Positions 1-8,606 of a stretch of 64,000 nucleotides of DNA are shown one piece after another. Source of the stretch: JANNPJ01 sp965200525 (GTDB lineage Bacteria > Actinomycetota > Actinomycetes > Actinomycetales > Kineosporiaceae); the NCBI GenBank assembly GCA_965200525.1, contig OZ241368.1, positions 2,294,001 through 2,358,000 of the forward strand, written 5' to 3'. Under the pieces are notes generated by a model, which did no database searches, was not told the origin of the DNA, and worked only from the letters and a program-made list of their open reading frames with translations. The position numbers and the translations under genes were made by a program. Numbering within the stretch: position 1 is the first letter of the stretch; the number at the start of each line of letters is the position of its first letter.

Positions 1-1416
1 CGTGATCGGGTACTTGCCGGTGAAGCAGGCCGTGCACAGTCGCTCCGGCGGCTGCTCGGTCGCCCCGACCATGCCGTCGAGAGAGATATAGCCCAGGCTG
101 TCGGCTCCGATGCTGGCCCGTACCTCGTCGACGGCCAGGCCGCTGGCGATCAGCTCGGCCCGGGTGGCGAAGTCGATGCCGTAGAAGCAGGGCCAGTTGA
201 TCGGGGCGGACGAGATCCGCACGTGCACCTCGGCCGCGCCGGCCTCGCGCAGCATCCGGACCAGGGCTCGCTGGGTGTTGCCGCGAACGATCGAGTCGTC
301 CACGACGACCAGCCGCTGGCCCCGGATCACGTTCTTCAGCGGGTTGAGCTTGAGCCGGATGCCGAGCTGGCGGATGGTCTGGCTGGGCTGGATGAAGGTG
401 CGCCCGACGTAGGAGTTCTTGACCAGGCCCTGGCCGTAGGGAATGCCGGACTCCTGGGCGTAGCCGACCGCGGCCGGGGTGCCCGACTCCGGCACCGGGA
501 TCACCAGGTCGGCGTCCACCGGGTGCTCGCGGGCCAGCTGGCGGCCCATCTCGACCCGGGCCTCGTGCACGACCTTGCCGTTGATCGTGGTGTCGGGCCG
601 AGCCAGGTAGACGTACTCGAAGACGCAACCGGTGGGGGTGGCCGGGGCGAACCGGGTCGAGCGCAGACCGTCGGCGTCGATCGCCACCAGTTCGCCGGGC
701 TCGATCTCGCGGACGAAGGCGGCACCAACGATGTCGAGAGCGGCGGTCTCGCTGGCGATCACCCAGCCGGTGTCGAGCTTTCCGAGCACCAGCGGGCGGA
801 CGCCGTGCGGGTCGCGGGCGCCGTACAAAGTGTTTTCGTCCATGAAGACAAAGCTGAAAGCGCCGCGCAGGTGCGGGAGTACTTCCAGGGCCGTGGCTTC
901 CAGGGTGTGATCCGGGTCACCGGCGAGGAGGGCCGTGACCAGCGCGGTGTCAGTGGTGTTGCCCTGGCTCATCTCGCCGCGGGCCGAGGTGCCGTACCGC
1001 TGCACGATCAAGTCGCGCAGCTCGTGGCTGTTGGTGAGGTTGCCGTTGTGCCCGAGGGCGACGGTACCGGCGGCGGTGTCGCCCAGCGTGGGCTGCGCGT
1101 TCTCCCACTGGGCACCGCCGGTGGTGCTGTAACGGCAGTGCCCGACGGCAATATGGCCACGCAGCGACTCGAGCGAGGACTCGTCGAAGACCTGGGAGAC
1201 CAGGCCGACGTCCTTGTACACGAGCAGCTGTTTGCCGTTGCTCACCGCGATCCCGGCTGCCTCTTGGCCACGGTGCTGAAGCGCATACAGGCCGTAGTAG
1301 GCCAGTTTCGCTACTTCTTCACCGGGTGCCCAGACTCCGAAGACCCCGCAAGCGTCCTGCGGGCCCTTCTCGCCGGGCAGTAATTCGTGCGAAAGCCGTC
1401 CGTCTCCGCGCGCCAC
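1..1416 (-). CDS. purF: Amidophosphoribosyltransferase (PurF), 3' end outside window
   Basis: Catalyses the first committed step of purine synthesis, transferring glutamine amide nitrogen to PRPP to give 5-phosphoribosylamine in the cytoplasm. The visible 472 codons hold an N-terminal Ntn-type glutaminase domain whose nucleophile is Cys23 (QDACGVFGVW), exposed after removal of a short propeptide, and a phosphoribosyltransferase domain with the PRPP loop VVVDDSIVRGNT near residues 368-380. The C-terminus runs off the window start; the last visible residues (LCTACFTGKYPIT) are typical of the family near its end. I chose the GTG at 1416 because it is in frame and places Cys23 where a propeptide is expected; no strong ribosome site is seen. 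It is transcribed away from the acyltransferase gene. Identification is very secure. Confidence 0.97.
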   Translation of the reverse strand, partial: MARGDGRLSHELLPGEKGPQDACGVFGVWAPGEEVAKLAYYGLYALQHRGQEAAGIAVSNGKQLLVYKDVGLVSQVFDESSLESLRGHIAVGHCRYSTTGGAQWENAQPTLGDTAAGTVALGHNGNLTNSHELRDLIVQRYGTSARGEMSQGNTTDTALVTALLAGDPDHTLEATALEVLPHLRGAFSFVFMDENTLYGARDPHGVRPLVLGKLDTGWVIASETAALDIVGAAFVREIEPGELVAIDADGLRSTRFAPATPTGCVFEYVYLARPDTTINGKVVHEARVEMGRQLAREHPVDADLVIPVPESGTPAAVGYAQESGIPYGQGLVKNSYVGRTFIQPSQTIRQLGIRLKLNPLKNVIRGQRLVVVDDSIVRGNTQRALVRMLREAGAAEVHVRISSAPINWPCFYGIDFATRAELIASGLAVDEVRASIGADSLGYISLDGMVGATEQPPERLCTACFTGKYPIT

Positions 1417-1491
1417 ATCATCTAGTCTCGCACATCAAGCTGTACCTGCTGGTTCACACGCATTGAGGCCGACCGAGCCGGTTCACTATTC

Positions 1492-1520
1492 TTCACCTCT
1501 CGGGCAGATGTCGTTATGGT
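1492..1520 (+). promoter_or_regulatory. Possible sigma-A-type promoter for the acyltransferase gene
   Basis: TTCACC (1492-1497) and TATGGT (1515-1520) are separated by 17 bases, each matching four of six consensus positions. The start codon at 1565 follows at a plausible distance. The rest of the 148-bp gap between the divergent purF and acyltransferase genes shows nothing else I can name. Weak evidence, based on pattern only. Confidence 0.3.
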
Positions 1521-1564
1521 CCGATTCGCGCGCTTCGGATACACATGAGGGAGGGGGGTCGTAC

Positions 1565-3148
1565 ATGGCGAGCGGGACCATGAAGCTTCAGAACCTGCAG
1601 GCCCTGAGGGGGCTCGCCGCCCTGGGGGTGGTCGCTGCCCACATCGGCGATCCCAACGGTTTCGAGATCAGCTGGCTGGCCGGGGGGCGGCTCTGGACCG
1701 GTCCGGCGCACGCTCCGGGGCAGGCCGGCGTCGACCTGTTCTTCGTGATCAGCGGCTTGATCATGATGGTGACGACGTCGAAGTTGCTGCCCAGCGGGGC
1801 CAACGCCAAGCGGTTCGTGATGCGCCGGCTGACCCGGATCTATCCGGCCTACTGGGTGGCCACGCTGCCCATCCTGGCTCTGTTCCTGGTGTCGCCGTCG
1901 ATGGTCAACTCCTCGGCCGAGCACCCGCCCCGGATCTTCGAGTCGCTGTTCCTGCTGCCCCAGCCGGGGCTGCCTCTGCTGCTGGTCGGCTGGACCCTGA
2001 CCTTCGAGCTCTACTTCTACGTGATCTTCACTGCGACCCTGTTCGCTCCACCGAACCTGCGGCTGCCCCTGCTCGGGGTCTGGGGCGTGGTGACCGCCGC
2101 CCTGGCCGTGGCCGTCGGTGGCGGCGACAACCCGTGGGTGCGCCTGATCAGTGCGCCGATCTGCCTGGAGTTCATCTTCGGTGCCGTGGTCGGCTGGCTG
2201 ATCGTGCGGCGGCAGTTCGTCGCCCCCGAGTTCTGCACGGCGTTCGGGCTGGTCAGCGTCACGATCGCGCTCTGGCATGCCGGGGCCGACTTCCCCGGCG
2301 ACTGGTACCGGGCGGTGCCGGTCGGGCTGCTGATCGCGGTGCTGGTGTACGGCGTGATCGGGCTCGAGGCTCGCCGCCAGATCGTGGCCCCGGCCTGGAT
2401 GCGTTACCTGGGCGACGCCTCGTACTCGATCTACCTGTGGCACGTGCTGATCCTGACCGCGCTGGGCCGGTTCTTCCTGATTCACCTGCCTGGCAGCTCG
2501 CCGATCATCCACGCCGGGGCCCTGGCCTTCTCGGTGGCGGCGGTGCTGACCGGCTCGATCATCGCCTACCGGCTGATCGAGCAGCCGTTGATCAAAATCC
2601 TGCACGACCGCCTGGTGGGGAAGCGCCCGGCCGAACCGCTGGCTGCCGGCGATGGCCTGCGCTCGGCTCCCGCCTTCCAGCCCGCCGGAGCCGGCACGGG
2701 CTACGCGGCGCCGGTCGGCTACGGCCGGTTCGGGAACGATTACGCCCAGGCAAACGACTACGGCCGAGCGGAGGATCACGCTCAGCCGAACGGGTACGAC
2801 CCTGAGGCCGCTGGATCTGACGGTTACGCCTACTCGAACGGGTACGGTTCCGCCCAGTCCGACGACCACGGTCGGCACCAGCCCGCCGGCGCCGATCAGG
2901 CCCAGCCCTCCCGCTTCGGCCAGCCTCAGCCGACGGGATACGGCCAGCCCCAGCCGTCCAGCTTCGGCTCGGCCCCGTCGTCCGGATTTGGCCAGTCTCC
3001 GCCGTCCGGGCACGGCAGCGCCCCGACGTACGGTCAGCCGTCGTACCAGCAGCAGCCCCTTGCGGCGCCGGGCCCGTACGAGCCGAACGGCTGGGGCCCG
3101 CCCCCCGGAACCCGTCCCGGTCGCGGTCGCCACCGCGCCAAGGGCTAG
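1565..3148 (+). CDS. Acyltransferase-3 family integral membrane protein with repetitive tail
   Basis: Likely O-acylates a cell-surface or exported sugar/lipid. Residues 1-350 form a multi-span acyltransferase-3 domain (OafA/NodX type): it opens with LQNLQALRGLAALGVVAAH, carrying the conserved Arg15 and His26, followed by about ten hydrophobic segments and the late motif YSIYLWHV. Residues about 360-527 are a hydrophilic, low-complexity tail rich in Gly, Tyr, Gln, Pro and Ser (repeats such as YGQPQPSSFG) ending GRGRHRAKG. The ATG at 1565 is preceded by a very purine-rich GAGGGAGGGG site; longer in-frame starts upstream lack one. It stands alone between purF and a repeat-filled gap. The substrate cannot be told from sequence; the tail may be an interaction or cell-wall-spanning segment (inference). 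Confidence 0.9.
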   Translation: MASGTMKLQNLQALRGLAALGVVAAHIGDPNGFEISWLAGGRLWTGPAHAPGQAGVDLFFVISGLIMMVTTSKLLPSGANAKRFVMRRLTRIYPAYWVATLPILALFLVSPSMVNSSAEHPPRIFESLFLLPQPGLPLLLVGWTLTFELYFYVIFTATLFAPPNLRLPLLGVWGVVTAALAVAVGGGDNPWVRLISAPICLEFIFGAVVGWLIVRRQFVAPEFCTAFGLVSVTIALWHAGADFPGDWYRAVPVGLLIAVLVYGVIGLEARRQIVAPAWMRYLGDASYSIYLWHVLILTALGRFFLIHLPGSSPIIHAGALAFSVAAVLTGSIIAYRLIEQPLIKILHDRLVGKRPAEPLAAGDGLRSAPAFQPAGAGTGYAAPVGYGRFGNDYAQANDYGRAEDHAQPNGYDPEAAGSDGYAYSNGYGSAQSDDHGRHQPAGADQAQPSRFGQPQPTGYGQPQPSSFGSAPSSGFGQSPPSGHGSAPTYGQPSYQQQPLAAPGPYEPNGWGPPPGTRPGRGRHRAKG

Positions 3149-3197
3149 CAGCACTCGACCCACCGTCGGCAGACCCAGCTCATGCGCCGGACGCGCG

Positions 3198-3249
3198 TCG
3201 GCACAGCCAGTCGGCACAGCCAGTCGGCACAGCCAGTCGGCACAGCACG
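3198..3249. repeat. 13-bp tandem repeat, four copies
   Basis: The unit tcggcacagccag occurs three times exactly from 3198, with a fourth copy altered at its end (3237-3249) and a partial fifth after it. It lies in the 303-bp non-coding gap between the acyltransferase stop and the HNH pseudogene. Nothing else is recognisable in that gap. Confidence 0.9.
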
Positions 3250-3451
3250 TCGGCACGACTGACCAGCACAGCGCGTCGGACAGCCGGTGCAATCCCTCGC
3301 GCACCCGGCGACTGCAACCCCTCGCGCGCTCTGTCAGCTGACATCGGGAAGTCCGGTGTCGTGGACGGTCGGCTCGGACGATGGTTCGTCAGCGGGCTCC
3401 CGCAGTCGTCCGGAGGCGACGGTCCGTCAGGAGGATCTTCGCAGTCATTGA

Positions 3452-4045
3452 TCAGGGGGACTCTGGCTGGCGACAGTCGTGAGGGTGGGTGGTATAGGTA
3501 TGTACGGTGCGGGTGGTCCAGGTGGACACTCCGTCCTCCAAAGCCACCCGCCAGGCCGGTGATTGCTTCAACCGGTGATGTCGGCGGCAGAGGCCAGGTT
3601 GCACTCAGCGGTCGGCCCGCCGTCCAACCAAGGCCTCACATGATCAACATCGCACCACTTGGCCGGTTGGCGCCAGCCAGGGAACCGGCAGGTCCGGTCG
3701 CGGTGTTTGATGTGGCGTTCCAGGTCGGCCGGCAATCGGTAGGACAGGCTGGAGGCGGCCAGGAAGGTGCCGGTGTTCTCGTCGAACACCACAGCGCGGA
3801 AACCTGTGCCGTTGTGTTGGATGAGGTCGGTGAGGAGGTTGCGGGCGACCCAGGCCGGGACGTATCCGAGCCATTCGATCTCCCCGACCCCACCGGAGCA
3901 CTGCCGCTCGTCCAGCCCCTCGCCGAGGGGCGCCGCCGGTACTGAGGGCGTGGAACAGTTTGAGGAACTCGGCCAAGCTGATCGTCACGTTCACGACCGA
4001 CTTCGCCCCGCCCCGCCCCGCCCACCATGGGAACAGGCGGGCCAA
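3452..4045 (-). pseudogene. Frameshifted, N-terminally truncated DUF222/HNH endonuclease (13E12 type)
   Basis: Three reading frames must be joined to rebuild the C-terminal part of an actinobacterial DUF222-HNH protein. The first piece contains VVNVTISLAEFLKLFHALS (from about 4000). A shift near 3930-3945 leads to GEIEWLGYVPAWVARN and then the HNH core RDRTCRFPG..., KWCDVDHVRPW and GGPTAECNLAS. A second shift near 3590 leads to LCRRHHRLKQSPAWRVALEDG and STWTTRTVHTYTTHP, ending at the TGA at 3452. The N-terminal DUF222 region, usually 200 or more residues, is missing. The HNH residues themselves (Cys, Asp-His, His-His) are still visible, so decay is recent or the shifts are sequencing errors. 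This family is multicopy in actinobacteria and related to the 13E12 REP-associated genes of mycobacteria. Confidence 0.85.
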
Positions 4046-4053
4046 GCGGGCCG

Positions 4054-4422
4054 CTACCTGCGGCGGCGCTCGATGAGGACGGCCAGGCCGAGTGCGGTCA
4101 GGGCGCCGACTAGGCCGAAGATGGCCGCGAAGTATCCGGCGATGGTCCGGATCGAGTAGTCGGAGGTGGCGGAGAAGGAAAGCGCCAGGACGACGCCGGC
4201 GATCACTCCGATCAGGGCCCCGCTGAGGCCGAACGGCAGGTATCGGGGAGCCCGGCGCATCCGCAGCTGGACCGACCTGGATTCTTCTTCGACATCGGTT
4301 TCCGGCGTGACCACCTCGGCCGGCACGGTTTCCTCAGTAGGCACGACCACGGCCGCCGGAACGGCACTCGGGTCGACAACGACAGGCTCGGCGTCCTGCT
4401 CTGCGCTCACGGGGTCACTCAC
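4054..4422 (-). CDS. Small membrane protein with acidic N-terminus
   Basis: Predicted 122-residue protein. Residues about 1-60 are acidic and rich in Val, Pro and Glu; residues about 70-115 hold two hydrophobic helices (GALIGVIAGVVLALSF and a second ending GLAVLIE), followed by a short Arg-rich end RRRR, suggesting the N-terminus faces the cytoplasm. No enzymatic motif is seen. The GTG at 4422 overlaps the stop of the sterol-carrier-like gene (GTGA), so the two are translationally coupled. Small membrane proteins of this kind sit near purF in several actinobacteria. Function unknown. Confidence 0.75.
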   Translation of the reverse strand: MSDPVSAEQDAEPVVVDPSAVPAAVVVPTEETVPAEVVTPETDVEEESRSVQLRMRRAPRYLPFGLSGALIGVIAGVVLALSFSATSDYSIRTIAGYFAAIFGLVGALTALGLAVLIERRRR

Positions 4423-4853
4423 AAGGACGACGGTAGCGATCCGGCACCGTCCAGGCCGGACAGGGGCAGAACTGCGGACAGATCGGCCCGCTGCCCGCTG
4501 GCCCGCACCTTGCCGGTCGCCACCATCGCGGCCCACTCGCTGCGGCCCAGAACCAGACCGAGCCAGGTCTGGGCGTCGGTCTCGACCACGTTGGGCGGCG
4601 TCCCCCGGGTGTGCCGCGGGCCGGCCAGGCACTGCACCGCCCCGAACGGAGGCACCCGGACCTCGGTCGTCGGCCCCGGCACCCGGGCCGCGAGTTCCTC
4701 AAGGGTGAACCGGACCGCGGTGGCCAGGGTCGGCCGGTCGAGATCGGTCGGGCCGGTCGGGCCGGGCGAGCCGGGCAAGCCGGGCGAGCTGGCCAGCCAG
4801 GCCCGGACGGCGGCCTGTCCGGCGTCCGGATCGATCCTTCGACGGGTAGCCAT
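4419..4853 (-). CDS. Sterol carrier family protein (actinobacterial, SCP2-like)
   Basis: 144-residue cytoplasmic protein. It starts MATRRRIDPDAG and contains the family pattern ...VRFTLEELAARVPG, EVRVPPFGAVQCLAGPRHTRGTPPNVVETDAQTWL and LVLGRSEWAAMVATGKVRASGQRADLSAVLPL. The C-terminal half resembles the sterol-carrier/SCP2 fold that binds hydrophobic ligands, but no ligand is known for this branch. A Pro/Gly-rich insertion (PGLPGSPGPTGP) at residues 24-35 comes from short DNA repeats. The same family member lies beside purF in M. tuberculosis (Rv0807), which supports the placement. It heads a two-gene unit with the membrane protein that overlaps its stop. Confidence 0.8.
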   Translation of the reverse strand: MATRRRIDPDAGQAAVRAWLASSPGLPGSPGPTGPTDLDRPTLATAVRFTLEELAARVPGPTTEVRVPPFGAVQCLAGPRHTRGTPPNVVETDAQTWLGLVLGRSEWAAMVATGKVRASGQRADLSAVLPLSGLDGAGSLPSSL

Positions 4854-4917
4854 CCGCCCATTGTCTCGCGGTCGGGCAGCCCCGCGTCAGGCAATCCCGC
4901 GGTCCGGCAGCCCGCAG

Positions 4918-6222
4918 TCAGGCAGCCCGGGTCACGCCCAACGGGGTGCCGGTGAGTCCGGGGAACACGTCGGACAGGGCACCCACCCCGCAGCGCTTGG
5001 TCAGGATCTCGCCCAGCACCAGCCGGTAATCGGTCACCCCGGCCAGGTCGCCGTCAGCCAGGTCGTCCGCGCCCAGACCGGGCCAGACCCCGTGGACCTG
5101 ACCGCCGACCGTTCCACCGCCGAGCATCAGGACGGCGTTGCCGTGGCCGTGATCCACTCCACCCGAACCGTTCTCGGTCACCCGCCGGCCGAACTCGGAC
5201 AGCGTGACCACCGTGACGCCGTCCATCAGCGGTCCGAGGTCGGTGGCGAAGGCGGCCAGAACCTGGGCCAGCTCGGTCAGGTGGTCGTGCATCCAGCCCG
5301 AGTCGGGCCCGCCCATGCCGGCGTGCATGTCCCAGTCGCCCTCGTCGACGCACACCACCTGGAGCCCGACCTGCTGCTTGACCAGCCGGGCGACGTCCTG
5401 CAGGGCGGCCCCGAGGTTGGAGTCGGCCGGGTAGTCGGCGCCGTTGGCCGGGGTGTAGCCGGCCGCGGTCATGGCCGAGGTGGTGTCGACTGCTCCGAGA
5501 GCCGCGGCGGCGGGCCGGGCCACCGCGGCCGGGGCGCCGACGTGCATCGCCCGCAGGGTCTTGGCCCACAGCGCGCGCTGCGCGGCGTCGCCCCCGGCCC
5601 CACCGATGTCGAAGTTCTTGATGCTGTTCATCGACATCTCCGGGTTGGGACCGGCCAGCGCCGGGGCGACCTGGGTGGAGCCGATCTGGGCCGACTGGAA
5701 CACCGATCCGGCCGGCCGGGTGCCGATGGTCCGGTCCAGCCAGCCGGTGCGCAGCGACGAGCCCGGCGCGGCCCGCTCCAGCTCAGCCATGGCCTGGAAG
5801 TGCGACCGGGACGGCGACGGCTGGCCGACGGCGTGAACGGCACCGAAAGTACCGGCGTCCCAGAACTTCTTGAGCGGAGCCAGGGCCGGGTGAAGGCCGA
5901 AGATGCCGTCCCCGGGCAGCAGCGCGGCCTCCGGGATGCCGATCCCGGGCCGGGCCGTGAGGTACCCCGGATCGCCGATCGGGACGATCGCGTTCAGGCC
6001 GTCGAAGCCTCCCCGCAACGACAGGACCACGAGTACGTCACCGGTGTACGCGGCCGGGCTGTCGGCGAAGGCGTAGCGGGCGTTCGGGCTCAGCCCGTCG
6101 ACCATGGTCATCGCCGCGCCGAGGGCGCCGGCGGTGGCCAGCCGGCGCAGGAGGGTACGCCGGCTCAACCCGCGCGGTTCGGCGACGGCGTCGTCCGGGC
6201 AGCCACAGGGCCGATCGGTCAC
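4918..6222 (-). CDS. DUF1501 protein, Tat-exported
   Basis: 434-residue protein with a twin-arginine signal: SRRTLLRRLATAGALG at residues 20-35, followed by a hydrophobic stretch and an Ala-rich cleavage region. The body matches DUF1501, a sulfatase/alkaline-phosphatase-like fold: LVVLSLRGGFDGLNAIVP early, VCVDEGDWDMHAGM in the middle, and TVVTLSEFGRRVTENGSGGVDHGHGNAVLMLGGG late, with His and Asp residues suited to metal binding. I prefer GTG at 6222, because GGAGGGAG lies seven bases upstream; the ATG at 6240 would put that site inside the gene. It follows the DUF1800 gene by a few bases, and the two families are commonly paired. Substrate unknown. Confidence 0.88.
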   Translation of the reverse strand: MTDRPCGCPDDAVAEPRGLSRRTLLRRLATAGALGAAMTMVDGLSPNARYAFADSPAAYTGDVLVVLSLRGGFDGLNAIVPIGDPGYLTARPGIGIPEAALLPGDGIFGLHPALAPLKKFWDAGTFGAVHAVGQPSPSRSHFQAMAELERAAPGSSLRTGWLDRTIGTRPAGSVFQSAQIGSTQVAPALAGPNPEMSMNSIKNFDIGGAGGDAAQRALWAKTLRAMHVGAPAAVARPAAAALGAVDTTSAMTAAGYTPANGADYPADSNLGAALQDVARLVKQQVGLQVVCVDEGDWDMHAGMGGPDSGWMHDHLTELAQVLAAFATDLGPLMDGVTVVTLSEFGRRVTENGSGGVDHGHGNAVLMLGGGTVGGQVHGVWPGLGADDLADGDLAGVTDYRLVLGEILTKRCGVGALSDVFPGLTGTPLGVTRAA

Positions 6223-6247
6223 GGAACTCCCTCCAGTCATGACAGTT

Positions 6248-7687
6248 TCAGCGGATCGAGTGCAACGGTGAGTCGAGCAGCAGCGCGACGACGTACGGCA
6301 ACCGCCAGCCGACCAGCGCGCTCTTGCTGGTCAGCGGGGCGGACGGCGTGACCGTCGTCCACTCGTCGGTGAGGAAGGTGCAGATCGCCTTCTTCTGCGC
6401 GGCCGGCAACGAGCGCTGCAGCACCCGGATCGACAGCACGTCGAGCATTTCGCCGTGGGTGGCCGGCAGCTTCTTCGGCACCATCGTGCTGAGGGCCGGC
6501 CCGGTCAGGGTTTTCGGCCACCACCGGGCGGCGATGTTGAGGTGGGCGTTCCAGCGGGCCAGGGTGCCGGCGGCCGACTGCCAGGCGGCGGCCACGTCGG
6601 GGTATCCGTTGGGCGGGCTCCACCCCATCGGGGCGTGGCCCATGTCGGCCAGGATGTAGTACAGCGCCTGGATTCCGGTCGTTCCGCTGGTGTCCGGCTT
6701 CAGGCCCAGGACCCGCACCGTGGCCACCAGATCCTCGTGTGGACGCCGGATCTTGGCCCCGGCCGCGGCGGCGAACTCCTTCGAGTTGAACAGCTGCCGC
6801 AATACCGGCACGATCGCCGTCCCGTGCTTCAGGTAGGTCGCCTTCAGCGCGCTCAGCAGGGACGCCGGCGGGTCGTCGGAGACGAACCGGACCGCCAGTT
6901 TTCGCACCACCGACGCCGCCGTGGCCGGGTGGTGGGCCAGGTAGCGCAGGTAGGCCAACGCGACGTCCCGGCCACCGCTCGCGCTCGAGTTGGCGTGCTC
7001 GAACCCGAGCACCTTGACCGGGCCGACGTAGTGCCAGTCGGGCCGGTAGACCGGGTTACCGCTGGGGTCGTCGACGCCGAGGCCGGTCAGGATCCGGGCG
7101 CTGTCGCGGACGTTGATCTCGGGATCGGCCTCGGCGTAGAGCGTGGCGGCGCCCACGGTGTGCAGTTCCATCAGCTCGCGGCCGTGGTTCTCGTTCGGCT
7201 GCCACTTGGACGACGAGGCATTATCCAGGTAGTGCTGCATCGCCGGGTGCACGGTCGCCGCGACCAGCAGATCATCGAACGAGCCGAGCGCGTGGGCCCG
7301 GATCACCGTCCGGTCGTAGTGGGCCCGGCTCTCCCAGACGTCGGCCGAGGGGTTGGTGACGTTCAGGTGGTTGGACCAGAAGTCGACCATCACCTCCAGC
7401 AACTGGCGCTCGCTCCAGACCGCCCGGGCCACACCAGCCTGGCTCAGCTGGTTCATCACGTCCCAGGTGCCGGAGCCGTTGTAGTGCGTCCGAACCTCGT
7501 TGATCGACCAGGTCAGGGCGGGGAAGCGGGTGAGCAGCCGGTCAACCGCCGGATCCGGGATCGTGGACGGCGCGAGCTGCTTCTCCAGCCAGGCCTTGCG
7601 GCCGAGGTGGGTCGCCTGCACGATCGAGGCCGGCGTGGGGCCGTAGCTGGCCCGGCGCAGCAGGTGAAGGATCTGCGCGTCGGCCAT
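6248..7687 (-). CDS. DUF1800 domain protein
   Basis: 479-residue protein of the DUF1800 family, usually exported or cell-surface and paired with DUF1501 partners. It begins with the diagnostic ILHLLRRASYGPTPASI and carries the internal motifs MVDFWSNHLNV, NHGRELMELHTVG and PNGYPD close to the C-terminal third. No signal peptide is visible at the chosen ATG (7687); a TTG six bases upstream is possible and neither has a clear ribosome site. The DUF1501 gene follows within 26 bases of the stop, so the two are one operon. A biochemical role is not established; proposals centre on polysaccharide or surface-polymer processing. Confidence 0.87.
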   Translation of the reverse strand: MADAQILHLLRRASYGPTPASIVQATHLGRKAWLEKQLAPSTIPDPAVDRLLTRFPALTWSINEVRTHYNGSGTWDVMNQLSQAGVARAVWSERQLLEVMVDFWSNHLNVTNPSADVWESRAHYDRTVIRAHALGSFDDLLVAATVHPAMQHYLDNASSSKWQPNENHGRELMELHTVGAATLYAEADPEINVRDSARILTGLGVDDPSGNPVYRPDWHYVGPVKVLGFEHANSSASGGRDVALAYLRYLAHHPATAASVVRKLAVRFVSDDPPASLLSALKATYLKHGTAIVPVLRQLFNSKEFAAAAGAKIRRPHEDLVATVRVLGLKPDTSGTTGIQALYYILADMGHAPMGWSPPNGYPDVAAAWQSAAGTLARWNAHLNIAARWWPKTLTGPALSTMVPKKLPATHGEMLDVLSIRVLQRSLPAAQKKAICTFLTDEWTTVTPSAPLTSKSALVGWRLPYVVALLLDSPLHSIR

Positions 7688-7799
7688 GCCCAAACATCGG
7701 CAGGCGGCAGCGCCCGCTCGAGTGGACCGGGTGGGTGATGCTGTATCGGCCCCCGGCGCCGATCACCTGAGCTCCGAAGAGCAAGATCATCAGATCGGT

Positions 7800-8576
7800 T
7801 CAGGAGAGCCGGGCGGCCCGGAAGCAATAGGTCAGGTGCGGGACGGTGAGCATCCCGTCCGGCCCGGCCGAACGGCGTCCCAGCGCTTCGACCTGCTCCA
7901 GCACCCGGTCGCGATCGGGCAGCAGGTTCACGTACGACCAGCTCGAGGCGAGTGCGGCCAGCCCGGCCGGGGTGACTCGGTGCTCATAACCGAAGGTGAC
8001 CGGCTCGACCGGGCCGAACTGCTCGGTCAGCTCCACCGGACTGCGATGGCTGCGAACGTTCTCCAGGGCCTCGTCGTACGGGGCTTCGGTGAGCACGTCG
8101 AGCTCGCCCATCCAGGCCGCGTTCTCGCTCGTCCGCCGGTGCCAGGCGATGGCCAGCAGCCCGCCCGGCCGCAGCACCCGGGCGCACTCCAGCGCCGCCT
8201 CGGGCTGACGCAGCCAGTGCCAGGCCTGGGCCACCGTGATCACGTCGACGCTCGCGTCGTCGACCGGCACCGCCTCGCCGGTCCCGATCAGGGCCCGGAC
8301 CTGCGGGAACGATGATCGAAGGACGCCGAGCATGCCCTCACTGGGGTCGACCGCGGTGACCCGGAGGCCGGCCTCGACCAGGGGGCGGGTCAGCTTGCCG
8401 GTGCCCGCCCCCAGATCGAGGACGTCGAGGCCCTCGGTCTGCGATCGCTCGACCAGCGGGCCGCCGGGCTCGGTGCCGGTCAGCCAGGCGGCGGTGGCCG
8501 CGGGCCAGTCCGGCCGGTACGAGTCGTAGGTCTCGGCGATCGCACCGAACGACATCCGCTGCTCATCCCAGGCCAT
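7800..8576 (-). CDS. Class I SAM-dependent methyltransferase
   Basis: 258-residue cytoplasmic protein of the UbiE/methyltransferase-11 type. It opens MSFGAIAETYDSYRPDWP, typical of this group; motif I is VLDLGAGTGKLTRPLVEAG (about residues 51-69), followed by VTAVDPSEGML (acidic residue for the SAM ribose), GTGEAVPVDDASVDVITVAQAWHWL and the post-motif LRPGGLLAIAWHRR. The acceptor substrate cannot be predicted. It is separated from the DUF1800 gene by 112 bases and from the sugar-transport ATPase by 30, all on the same strand, so readthrough is possible. Start ATG at 8576. Confidence 0.88.
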   Translation of the reverse strand: MAWDEQRMSFGAIAETYDSYRPDWPAATAAWLTGTEPGGPLVERSQTEGLDVLDLGAGTGKLTRPLVEAGLRVTAVDPSEGMLGVLRSSFPQVRALIGTGEAVPVDDASVDVITVAQAWHWLRQPEAALECARVLRPGGLLAIAWHRRTSENAAWMGELDVLTEAPYDEALENVRSHRSPVELTEQFGPVEPVTFGYEHRVTPAGLAALASSWSYVNLLPDRDRVLEQVEALGRRSAGPDGMLTVPHLTYCFRAARLS

Positions 8577-8606
8577 ACCGCCACGGTACGCCCGCCGGTT
8601 CCGTGA

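Noticed and set aside
223..1383. Plus-strand open frame of 386 codons at the window start
   Set aside because: Opposite strand of purF, whose motifs are unmistakable.
1514..3304. Minus-strand open frame of 596 codons opposite the acyltransferase
   Set aside because: Low-complexity Arg/Gly/Gln translation, antisense to a membrane protein gene with a good ribosome site.
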